From assembly GCA_003661105.1 (NCBI GenBank), contig QMVM01000078.1, forward strand, positions 1-8,698: a stretch of 8,698 bases of DNA. The letters run 5' to 3'. The notes below the pieces were generated by a model, which saw nothing but the letters and a program-made list of their open reading frames with translations, did no database searches and was not told the origin of the DNA. Shown here in pieces: positions 1 through 6,600 of the stretch. This stretch comes from Methanosarcinales archaeon. Its GTDB lineage: Archaea > Halobacteriota > Methanosarcinia > Methanosarcinales > Methanogasteraceae. Each line of letters opens with the position of its first letter. Position 1 is the first letter of the stretch. A program made the translations under genes and the position numbers.

Positions 1-350
1 ATAGTGGGCATCCCTCTCGTCATGCGGAGTTCGTTGATCTTTTCCGCAACAGGATGCGTCTCAGGAGAGACCACGATATAATCGAAGGAATCTCTAAGCG
101 CGGTGCCATACGGATCCTGCAGGGCTGTGATCTCTGGCGATATCCCAAACCGGTCGGTCACGTAGCGGTTCAGTTCGCGCTCCCTATCTCTGTAATCCGC
201 GACCGGCTGGACGCGCCTTCTTGCAAGAGCGTCCGATGTCAATCCGATGACGACCTCGCCGCCCATGCCGAGTTCGTACGCACGGCTGATGAGTGCTTCG
301 TGACCGTCATGGAGCGGATCGAATGTTCCTCCAACTGCTACTCGTGGCAT
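1..350 (-). CDS. coaD: Archaeal phosphopantetheine adenylyltransferase, 5' part (runs off the left edge)
   Basis: The enzyme transfers AMP from ATP to 4'-phosphopantetheine to give dephospho-CoA, the penultimate step of coenzyme A synthesis in the cytoplasm. The first 116 residues are visible. They open with the nucleotidyltransferase signature GGTFDPLHDGH (residues 7-17), which holds the HxGH ATP-binding motif at 14-17. A GLTSD segment follows near 36-40, then a DPYG segment at 79-82 and VSPET at 94-98; these are typical of the archaeal (COG1019-like) branch rather than of bacterial CoaD. Archaeal members are about 150-160 residues, so roughly the last quarter lies outside the window. The ATG at 350 directly precedes the conserved first strand (RVAVGGTF), so the start is secure. 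AAAGGTAG just upstream is a modest ribosome binding site. The gene is separated from the lipoprotein gene by 168 bp that include a terminator, so it is probably transcribed independently. Confidence 0.93.
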   Translation of the reverse strand, partial: MPRVAVGGTFDPLHDGHEALISRAYELGMGGEVVIGLTSDALARRRVQPVADYRDRERELNRYVTDRFGISPEITALQDPYGTALRDSFDYIVVSPETHPVAEKINELRMTRGMPT

Positions 351-374
351 GGCTACCTTTTTGCAGAAGCTGAT

Positions 375-383
375 AGATTTAAG
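375..383 (-). promoter_or_regulatory. Possible TATA box of coaD
   Basis: On the minus strand CTTAAATCT, preceded by a purine-rich GCGAAA stretch, lies about 29 bases upstream of the coaD ATG. Archaeal transcription usually starts about 25 bases after the TATA box, so the transcript would have a very short leader or none. The match to consensus is moderate and there is no independent support. Confidence 0.35.
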
Positions 384-476
384 TTTCGCTTCCGGCATTT
401 CGGTTGGCTGACGCTGAAGCGATGATCGGGGAAATAGAAGGTAGACAAAATAAGCGGTCTTGACTGAAATCTGAAA

Positions 477-523
477 TAAAAAAAGAAAGAAACGAGTGAG
501 GGGATGCGAAAATCGCCCTCACT
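477..523 (-). terminator. Hairpin and T-run terminator after the lipoprotein gene
   Basis: On the minus strand AGTGAGGG (523-516) pairs perfectly with CCCTCACT (502-495), giving an 8-bp stem. The 13-base loop contains a further CGA/TCG pairing. After three bases a T-rich stretch follows (about 492-477, with a run of seven Ts). The first arm overlaps the stop codon of the lipoprotein gene. A stem plus oligo-T is consistent with archaeal termination, in which the T-run is the key element. Confidence 0.75.
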
Positions 524-965
524 TCGTATCTACATCTACAGGGCACCCGTGTTCGTATGCGTACCTAATCTGGTTGTATCCATCTTGGGTTATCCTGCTC
601 GAATCGAGATCGATACCTGCATTTACAGTCCATTGGTCATCAATCTGTCCATCTCCGTCTACATCGTACCTCTTCAAGATACTTTGATCAAGATCCTCGC
701 ACCCAGCTATAGCTTCGGGGGTTTTGAGATCGCTTTCTTTCGGTGTGAACAGCTCACTTGCATCAGCCGTCTTTGCTTCTTCAACTACCTGCGTTGCCGT
801 TGCTACCGGCGTTGCCACAGGCGTTGGCGCTACCGTTGGCGCTACCGTTGCTGCTGGTGTAGGCTCAACTTCGGCAGGCTTTTTATCGCCGCCGAGGCAG
901 CCAGCGAATGCAACGACTAATACCAACATGGCGATTGCAACAATCCTAAGCATGGTTTTGCTCAT
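519..965 (-). CDS. Secreted lipoprotein with Pro/Thr/Ala stalk and EF-hand/dockerin-like C-terminus
   Basis: A 148-residue protein of unknown function. Residues 1-22 are a signal peptide (short basic start, then a long hydrophobic run) ending in a lipobox, AFAGC, so Cys23 would be lipid-modified and anchor the protein outside the membrane. Residues 31-60 are a low-complexity stalk of Pro, Thr, Ala and Val. Residues 101-112 are DVDGDGQIDDQW, a calcium-loop-like DxDxDG motif; residues 119-135 (around ITQDGYNQI) resemble the second helix seen in dockerin or EF-hand tails of archaeal surface proteins. Position 12 of the loop is Trp rather than Glu or Asp, so a canonical EF-hand is not certain. 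Cys89 and Cys141 could form a disulfide. The start is well fixed by AAGGAGGATAT nine bases upstream of the ATG. The gene has its own TATA box and terminator, so it is likely monocistronic. The calcium-binding or docking role is inference. Confidence 0.87.
   Translation of the reverse strand: MSKTMLRIVAIAMLVLVVAFAGCLGGDKKPAEVEPTPAATVAPTVAPTPVATPVATATQVVEEAKTADASELFTPKESDLKTPEAIAGCEDLDQSILKRYDVDGDGQIDDQWTVNAGIDLDSSRITQDGYNQIRYAYEHGCPVDVDTK
793..858. repeat. Short tandem repeat encoding the lipoprotein stalk
   Basis: The 12-base unit GTTGGCGCTACC (plus strand) occurs twice in perfect tandem at 823-834 and 835-846, flanked by degenerate copies such as GTTGCCGTTGCTACC. It encodes the Val/Ala/Pro/Thr stalk. 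The unit is a multiple of three, so copy-number changes would lengthen or shorten the stalk without breaking the frame. Confidence 0.6.
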
Positions 966-970
966 AGCTT

Positions 971-981
971 ATATCCTCCTT
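971..981 (-). promoter_or_regulatory. Strong ribosome binding site of the lipoprotein gene
   Basis: AAGGAGGATAT on the minus strand closely matches the complement of the 16S rRNA 3' end. GGAGG is nine bases upstream of the ATG at 965, which settles that start. Confidence 0.7.
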
Positions 982-1009
982 AATGTTACTGTAGTATATC
1001 TTCTCCTCG

Positions 1010-1018
1010 TATTTATAA
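1010..1018 (-). promoter_or_regulatory. TATA box of the lipoprotein gene
   Basis: TTATAAATA on the minus strand, preceded by the purine-rich AGAAAAGA (a possible BRE), is a strong match to the archaeal TATA consensus. Its centre lies 49 bases before the ATG at 965, which would place the transcript start near 987 and leave a leader of about 22 bases carrying the AAGGAGG site. It overlaps the last codons of the possible small ORF upstream. Confidence 0.6.
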
Positions 1019-1126
1019 TCTTTTCTCGAATTGGATTCCTGAATAATTGTAAACATCGTTCCTGCGAGCATTCCCGAGTTTTGCAATTCGGAAGGAGTTC
1101 ATCTCCGAGAGCTTCTTGAAGTACAT
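1013..1126 (-). CDS. Possible 37-residue small protein, no known function
   Basis: The ORF starts at the ATG at 1126 with AGGAGGTT immediately upstream (five-base spacer), as good a ribosome binding site as any in the window. The product is basic, about 37 residues, beginning MYFKKLSEM and ending QFEKRL, with no signal peptide, membrane segment, Cys pair or motif I recognise. A TATA-like TATTAATA at 1171-1178 is correctly placed for a short leader. The same frame is open back to an ATG at 1234 that overlaps the lysS stop codon as ATGA (73 residues), but that longer version lacks a good ribosome binding site and looks non-coding in composition. It may be a real small protein, a leader peptide for the lipoprotein gene, or chance. 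Confidence 0.35.
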   Translation of the reverse strand: MYFKKLSEMNSFRIAKLGNARRNDVYNYSGIQFEKRL

Positions 1127-1230
1127 CTTAACCTCCTGACGACGGTGCCGCTTGCATAATTCGCCAGATGTATTAATAGTAGTTTGGTGGCAGTCATAAA
1201 TCTTTCGCATACGTCGCCCGGCTAAACACA

Positions 1231-2748
1231 TCATACGTCATTCATCCGCCCGGCGCTCTTGCCGCCACCGCCAGCCGCCCGCAGCCGGTCCAGCAAAAAC
1301 TCCCGGTCGAGGGACGCCATGAAATATCCTGCCCTCGGACCCGATTTCTTCCCGAGTAAGGATGTGTAGATTGCCTGGAACATCTTGTTTGCTGATATGC
1401 CTGATTCTTCGGAGACCGCGTACACGAGATCATGCAGGTCTTTGGCTGCCACGCCTCCTTGAATACGGGATGCAAGCGCCCCAAGCCCTGCTCTCTGCTC
1501 ATCAGAGAGATTCTTCACAGCATCAGGCAGCGTCTCCTGCACCTCGAATAGGGCAGAGTCGGGAGCATACGACACAAGCCAGTTCTTGACGTTTAAGACC
1601 CGCTGCCTCACAGACCCCTCATCGTACTCACTGTATCCGCTCCGGTCGAGTACTTCATGAATGCCACTTAAGTCAGATGCGATCTGCACAGCGGTTACGA
1701 GGTGTGTAAACGGGATATCCGATTTGAGATACTCTTTCGTCATGGACAGTTCCCATGTCCTCCCGGTCGCACGGTCAAACTCGTCGATCAGATCGATGAT
1801 ACGGGATGGATCGAAGTCTATGTGCTTTTCCGGCTTTGTCCGGATGATTAAGTACCTGAGTGCCTCGGGTGGCATGACCTGCAACATATCCGCGATCGTT
1901 ACAGTAACCCCGGTCGAGGACGACATCGCGCCTTTTCCCTTCAGGTGGATCCACTCATAGACGATCGGATACGGCGGCTCATAATCGTATATCTCCTTCG
2001 AAATCCTTGTCCCTGTGTCGTACGAGCCGCCCCGTGTCGCATGATCCTTGCCAAACGGCTCGATCGTGACGCCGAGAACGCGCCACCTGGAAGCCCAGTC
2101 AACCCTCCATGTCAGCTTTCCGTTCCCTTTCACAGGCACCGTGCCAGATTGTCCGCATTCGCAGGAGTAATCAACTGTTCCTGCATTTTCATCAGACCCG
2201 GTAACGGCTGTGGTCGTAATTCTTCCGCATTCCTCGCATATAACATTGAAAGGATTCCACCCGGCAGGGATCTCCCTGTGTGACACCTCTTCGAGGATCG
2301 TAGCGATCCGGTCCCGGTTGGCAAGCGCGGTCATGGTGACGGGTACGAAATCCCCGCGCCCATAGAGTTCGTGCGCGCGGTATATCGTGGGACTGATGTC
2401 CAGCCGCTCAAGCGATTCGAGAAACGGCGTCAGGTAATGCTCGGCATAGTTCGCGCAATCCCCGCATGGGCAGGGCACGGCAGAAAGCGGTTTTCCGACA
2501 TGCTCGCTATAATTATCAGAGAGAAACGGATAGACCTTACGAAGCGGATCTAAGGTATCTGCGATATAGATTAACTCTGCATCGATCCCTGCATCACAGA
2601 GCGCGCGGTACGCCGCATCCGCTGTCACCACCTCGCGCATGTTTCCGATGTGAATCTCCCCTGAAGGGGTGATCCCTGTCGCGATGACGTGCTTCTTTGC
2701 AGCTACGTTATCTGCGATGACATCTGCCCAGTGTCTTGACTCGTCCAT
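1231..2748 (-). CDS. lysS: Class I lysyl-tRNA synthetase
   Basis: This enzyme charges tRNA-Lys with lysine using ATP, in the cytoplasm. It is the class I (Rossmann-fold) form common in archaea, unrelated to the bacterial class II enzyme. The 505 residues match the usual length (about 500-530). Residues 33-36 are HIGN, the HIGH signature, in the context SGEIHIGNMREV. Residues 270-280 contain KGKGAMSSSTG, the counterpart of KMSKS. Cys clusters at 93/95/98, 171/174 and 196/198 (CPCGDC, CEEC, CEC) are likely zinc-binding insertions. RVDWASRW (215-222) and EPFGKDHATRGGSYDTG (230-246) are active-site blocks typical of the family. The C-terminal part is the helical anticodon-binding region. The start is one base after the nikR stop (TGA-G-ATG), so translation is probably coupled to nikR; AAGTGAG acts as the ribosome binding site. 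No internal disruption is seen. Confidence 0.98.
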   Translation of the reverse strand: MDESRHWADVIADNVAAKKHVIATGITPSGEIHIGNMREVVTADAAYRALCDAGIDAELIYIADTLDPLRKVYPFLSDNYSEHVGKPLSAVPCPCGDCANYAEHYLTPFLESLERLDISPTIYRAHELYGRGDFVPVTMTALANRDRIATILEEVSHREIPAGWNPFNVICEECGRITTTAVTGSDENAGTVDYSCECGQSGTVPVKGNGKLTWRVDWASRWRVLGVTIEPFGKDHATRGGSYDTGTRISKEIYDYEPPYPIVYEWIHLKGKGAMSSSTGVTVTIADMLQVMPPEALRYLIIRTKPEKHIDFDPSRIIDLIDEFDRATGRTWELSMTKEYLKSDIPFTHLVTAVQIASDLSGIHEVLDRSGYSEYDEGSVRQRVLNVKNWLVSYAPDSALFEVQETLPDAVKNLSDEQRAGLGALASRIQGGVAAKDLHDLVYAVSEESGISANKMFQAIYTSLLGKKSGPRAGYFMASLDREFLLDRLRAAGGGGKSAGRMNDV

Positions 2749-2749
2749 C

Positions 2750-3172
2750 TCACTTTATAGGCGAAATAGTGGTCAGTTTCAGATGCTGCACGCCCTTGAG
2801 CGCCATAAGATCCTCTGCCACCTTTTTGAGATTAGCCGCATCACCGTGCAGCGTGATTACCTCGAGACACGTCTTCGCATCCGCATGGAAATGCATCGAG
2901 GACTGGATCACGTCCAGATGCTGATGCTGGATGTCAGCAAGCGCATCGATAAGTCCATGCTGCTCGTGGTTGTAAGTCAATGATATGACGCCAAGCCGGT
3001 CCCCTTCGACCTCGCTTGCCCATTCATAGTACCTGATATAACTCCGGATTGCATCCCGGATGCCCTCTGATCTCGACGAGTATCCTCGTTTTGAAAGTAT
3101 TCCATCAAACCTTGTCAGCAGGTTATCCGGGAGCGATACTCCGATTCTCATCAATTCCTGTTCTGATTCCAT
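2750..3172 (-). CDS. nikR: NikR-type nickel-responsive ribbon-helix-helix regulator
   Basis: A DNA-binding repressor that senses Ni(II), normally controlling nickel uptake genes. With the start at the ATG at 3172 the product has 140 residues, the usual length. Residues 8-50 form the ribbon-helix-helix domain (RIGVSLPDNLL strand, then RGYSSRSEGIRDAIRSYI). Residues 60-140 form the ACT-like tetramerisation and metal domain. The four nickel ligands of E. coli NikR (H76, H87, H89, C95) have counterparts with identical spacing at H83, H94, H96 and C102, within QHQHLDV and MHFHADAKTCLEV. The frame is open to a TTG at 3211 (153 residues), but those extra residues are unlike the family and the TATA-like region would lie too close. 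A start at the ATG at 3151 (MRIGVSLPDN) is also possible. It is first in an operon with lysS. Nickel is the inferred ligand; other divalent metals are possible. Confidence 0.92.
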   Translation of the reverse strand: MESEQELMRIGVSLPDNLLTRFDGILSKRGYSSRSEGIRDAIRSYIRYYEWASEVEGDRLGVISLTYNHEQHGLIDALADIQHQHLDVIQSSMHFHADAKTCLEVITLHGDAANLKKVAEDLMALKGVQHLKLTTISPIK

Positions 3173-3210
3173 TCGATCATCCCTTGTAGTGTGCAGTACT
3201 GTGTTAAACA

Positions 3211-3246
3211 ATACATATCCCCCTATACATTAATAATACTATGTAT
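3211..3246. promoter_or_regulatory. Promoter region of nikR-lysS with ATACAT/ATGTAT inverted repeats
   Basis: On the plus strand ATACAT occurs at 3211-3216 and 3225-3230, and its inverse ATGTAT at 3241-3246. The last two form a palindrome with a 10-base spacer. The AT-rich TATTATTAATGTATA (minus strand) within this stretch is the best TATA-like region for nikR and would give transcription starting near 3200, supporting the ATG at 3172. NikR proteins often regulate their own gene, so this may be an operator, but the half-site is not the E. coli GTATGA sequence exactly. Confidence 0.4.
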
Positions 3247-3263
3247 TCGACCACAAAGAATCT

Positions 3264-3282
3264 CATTATTATGAAGATAATG
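3264..3282. promoter_or_regulatory. Inverted repeat between divergent promoters (CATTAT-N7-ATAATG)
   Basis: CATTAT (3264-3269) and ATAATG (3277-3282) form 6-bp inverted arms around a 7-base spacer. It sits just upstream of the plus-strand TATA-like TTTTTATAGG at about 3288-3297 and about 90 bp upstream of nikR. It could be a regulator binding site. In AT-rich DNA of this length such a repeat can also arise by chance. Confidence 0.3.
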
Positions 3283-3287
3283 AAAAC

Positions 3288-3297
3288 CTTTTTATAG
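3288..3297 (+). promoter_or_regulatory. TATA-like element facing the KaiC-like remnant
   Basis: CTTTTTATAG on the plus strand, preceded by GATAATGAAAA, resembles an archaeal BRE/TATA pair. Transcription would start close to the ATG at 3318, compatible with a leaderless message for the original gene. The downstream gene is broken, so this is probably a relic promoter. Confidence 0.4.
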
Positions 3298-3345
3298 GAC
3301 GGGAACTAACCTACCTGATGGGAAGAAGTGAGAAATATGCCATGA

Positions 3346-3603
3346 TTGCAAGATGCAGTTGCGGATGACGCACGCACAAGGATAGTACCGGCATCTGCCG
3401 TTGCCACAATCGGTCAGATCATAGAACCTCCGGATGCAGCCCCTGTCTCCGCTGTCAAATCCACTGGAATCTTCATCCTTGATCGCAATCTTGGCGGGGG
3501 TCTTCCGTCCGGATCGGTGGTAGGTCTCTCAGGAGATCCGAAATCGGTGTCAGAGATATTTTTGCACCAGTCTACGCAGACACGCGAAGACCTGATTACA
3601 TAG
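3346..3603 (+). pseudogene. 5' remnant of a KaiC/RAD55-like RecA-superfamily ATPase gene
   Basis: The readable frame gives 85 residues. Residues 40-75 (TGIFILDRNLGGGLPSGS, then VVGLSGDPKSVSEIFLHQ) match the N-terminal signature of archaeal KaiC/RAD55-like proteins: TGIxxLDxxLGGGLPxGS followed by the P-loop strand. The P-loop reads GDPKSVSE and lacks GK[ST], as in a subgroup with degenerate ATP sites. Family members are usually over 200 residues, but this frame stops at TAG (3601-3603). There are signs of frameshifts. An upstream ATG at 3318 opens a different frame (MGRSEKYAMIARCSCG, then TGA), and after about 3588 that same frame reads RRPDYIVSGSISQQISHE, a plausible continuation. Everything beyond about 3645 is the antisense strand of the cytochrome gene. 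The in-frame start here would be a TTG directly after a TGA. I read it as a truncated, decayed gene; a functional short protein cannot be excluded. Confidence 0.65.
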
Positions 3604-3612
3604 TATCCGGAT

Positions 3613-3632
3613 CGATATCTCAACAGATATCG
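3613..3632 (-). terminator. Perfect hairpin just after the cytochrome stop codon
   Basis: CGATATCT and AGATATCG form a perfect 8-bp stem with a 4-base loop, 15 bases downstream of the cytochrome stop on the minus strand. No T-run follows, so it is not a classic terminator; it may stabilise the 3' end of the long mRNA, or be coincidental. Confidence 0.35.
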
Positions 3633-3647
3633 CATGAGTCCGGCATA

Positions 3648-6600
3648 TCACCAATCATCGGGATAGCTGTGGCAGTACCGGCACTGATGCTCTGTGCCAC
3701 TGTTAAAGTTCTGCTTCGAATTATCGTAAGCAGTCTTATCGTGGCATTTCGTGCAGTTTGTGATCGAAAGCACATTCACGCCATTTACCGAATAGTTCGC
3801 GGGATCCGGTGTGATGTTGTGCCGATCGCTCTCGTTTAGTGGATCTGACTGATACGCGTGGCAGCATTCGCACCACTTCCATGTAAACTCCTCGATCGGA
3901 TGGTGTACCCCCTCGTTTACATGACACTTCGTGCAGTTCACAGACCCATGCACGCTCGCGTTAAACATCGTCTCGTTCACATAAGCGTCAGAGTCGTTCA
4001 GTCCGAAGTGGCAGTTTCCACACTCGTCTGCCCATTCAAATGTAGGGATTTTGAGAGGGCGATCGTGTATCCTGCCCCGGTCATGACATTCGGGAACGAT
4101 GCAGGCTGATGTCTTTGTCGCATGTGGGATGTTTGCGGTGTAATTTGGGTATCCTGCGTGTACGAATATCCCGATGAACTCGTTTGTCGGGTTTCTGTGG
4201 CACCATGCGCAGTCAGAGAGGTTGCTATTTATCCTGATGTCGGCGCGGTTCCATGGATAATGCGATGCCTGCGACATATTGACGCGGTACGATGCGTTCC
4301 CGCCTGCATCGAAGCCCGGAACCTTCATCGTGCTTAAGTTGTGGCATCCGAATCCGCAAGAGGATGAGTTCGTGGGTGCGATGGTTTGATTCGTGTTTGC
4401 TGTGATATTGACACCGCCTTTGAAGTGGTTGTAGACTGCTGTTGCGGTGCTCACGTTCTGGTACGCACAAGTACCGTTGTGGCACTCGTAGCAGAGATAT
4501 GCGTTGTTGTTGAAGGTGTCTCTGTGTCCGTCTTCGGGATATGCCCCGCCCGGTACATGGCAGCCCCAGCACTTGGAGTTGTTCGCATCACCGACCTCTG
4601 ATCCGGCAGTACCGGCCATGTTCTTATTGACGTGTTCATGCACACCCAGATTCATCGCGGTCACATTGATCTCGTATACTGTGCCGGTCTTGTTAGCGCC
4701 ATAGAGCGCGTGGCAGTCTGTGCAGTTCCCGCTCGTCTGCACCCGCGTCAGGGTCTCATTGTGAAGCCGCCCCTCGCCATGGCATGCGTTGCAGTTCTGG
4801 CCTCCTGCGTGCTGGATGTTCTTGTCGTTTTTGACTTTCATAAACGGGGTCGATTCATTGACGTGGCAGTATGAGCAGTACGCGGTGTTGTTACCCTCCG
4901 TGCACATACCCGCGATATCGGTCCGGTTATTCCCATAGTGCGATACGATCGAGAATGCGGTGCGGTAGGTATCGTTTTCAATGAATGGATGTGTCATCTC
5001 TGACTGGTTGTGGCAGCCCATGCACGAGTCAGAGTCTGTCGGGCGGTTCCAGTATGCAGAGATGTTGGTCCCGTTCTTGAAGTGGTTGTAGACATTCGGA
5101 GCAGCGCTCACATTGATGAACGGTGGTTCAACCATGTTGTGGCAGTCGTAGCAGAGGTACGGCGGATCCTTCCGCGTGGAGTGCATTTCTACATTCAAAC
5201 CGTCTTCGAAGTGGCAGACCCAGCATGACCGGTTCAAGCCGTGCGTATCTGATATATTGTTCGTGTCCCAGTGCATCGCCGCCCCAAAGACGCTTTCGTT
5301 GATCCGCTTGTTCTTTGCAAACCCGTGATCGCCGTGGCATTCCAAGCAATCGGGTCCGCCCAGCCCGCCCAGCAGGTTCTCTGCATGGAAGTCCACAGGG
5401 GCATGGTCATTGCTTGTGTGGCAGACAAAGCAGCCGTCGTCCGGGTTTAACTCGTCTGTGAAGTTGCCGTGCTCGTTCTGCGGAGCATCTCCCCAGATCA
5501 GTCCGGCTGTTGTGTTGTTGTGGCAGACTCCGCAGTTCCCGGTCGGACGAATCAAGTCCGTCAGTGTGCCGTAATGTGAAACGTTCGATGCAAGTGTGTT
5601 CTTGAGTTGCTGTCCATAAGTGTCCGCGTGGCTCTGGTTGATGCTGTTGTTGTGGCAGTCTACACAACGCCCATGGCTCATATTGGTCTTGAGGGTCGTC
5701 GAGTTCGGATAATGCGCATATATCCGCGGAGGCAGCCGGTTCGGCGGATAACTCGAACTGGTCCAGGTCTCGCCGTAACTCGTTGATGCAGTCCATTCAT
5801 CGCTTCGTGCGTGGCAGTCCTCGCATGACCACGGCTTCTGTTGCGGCATGTAAATCCCATTCCGGTCTCCCATCCCGTCTGGCTGTGTGCCGTCGCTGTT
5901 GTGGCAGCCCCAGCAGGGCTTTGATCTTGGATCGCATTCAGGACTATTAGTGATGGTGTGGTTGGCAACGTTTCCGTGAATGCCGGTAGCGATTGCGTCT
6001 GCATCGATAAGCGACTGGACTCCGTACTTACTGTCGATGTCATGGCAGACTACACAGTCGAACCCGCCGCCTGCATAGAGTGATTTGTTATGGAAATGCG
6101 GGATGTTAGCCTCTGTTATGTTGTAGAGGTAGTTAGGGAGTACATGGCAGTAGGTGTAGCACTCCGAGAGGTTTGATGTGTCTGCTCCGTACATATTATC
6201 GGTCACGTTCGGAGCATTGCCCCAGATCGCGCCGACTGTTCCGTTGCAGTGGCAGTAGAGGCAGTTAGAGGTGTCGAAGAGCGGATTTGCGATTCCAAGT
6301 GCCTGTCCTTGCGACTTGTTAAGCCCGTAGTGTGAGACATTGCCCATCGTGGTGGTGCCTGTGTACGCAACAAAATCTTTAGATGGAGTGTACTTCCATA
6401 CCTCGAGCTTGCCTATGTAGCTGTCCGGAAGACGGCTTGCTGCATGGCAGTCCCCACATGACCCGTTCTTTCCGACATCGGTCTGGATGAATATCGACTC
6501 CTTGCCCTTCGTGGTAGGACCGTGGTTATCGATCGCCTTGACAACCCCTTTCGTGTGCGGCGGCTGACCATCCTCTGGTCCGTGACACTTCGGGCACTTG

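Noticed and set aside
54..425. Plus-strand ORF of 123 codons at the left end
   Set aside because: It is antisense to coaD, whose catalytic motifs are clear, and its protein has no recognisable features.
504..1119. Overlapping plus-strand ORFs across the lipoprotein gene
   Set aside because: Their Arg/Cys/Trp-rich or Ala/Thr/Val-rich composition is the mirror of the lipoprotein stalk repeat; the minus-strand gene has a signal peptide, ribosome binding site, TATA box and terminator.
1127..1234. Longer 73-residue version of the small ORF starting at the ATGA overlap with lysS
   Set aside because: The overlap is suggestive, but the extra N-terminal residues look random and there is no clear ribosome binding site; the ATG at 1126 has a far better context.
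3601..3603. TAG in the KaiC-like frame read as pyrrolysine
   Set aside because: Some archaea do read UAG as pyrrolysine, but translation past this TAG gives a sequence unlike the family and hits another stop within about 60 bases; a frameshift explains the data better.
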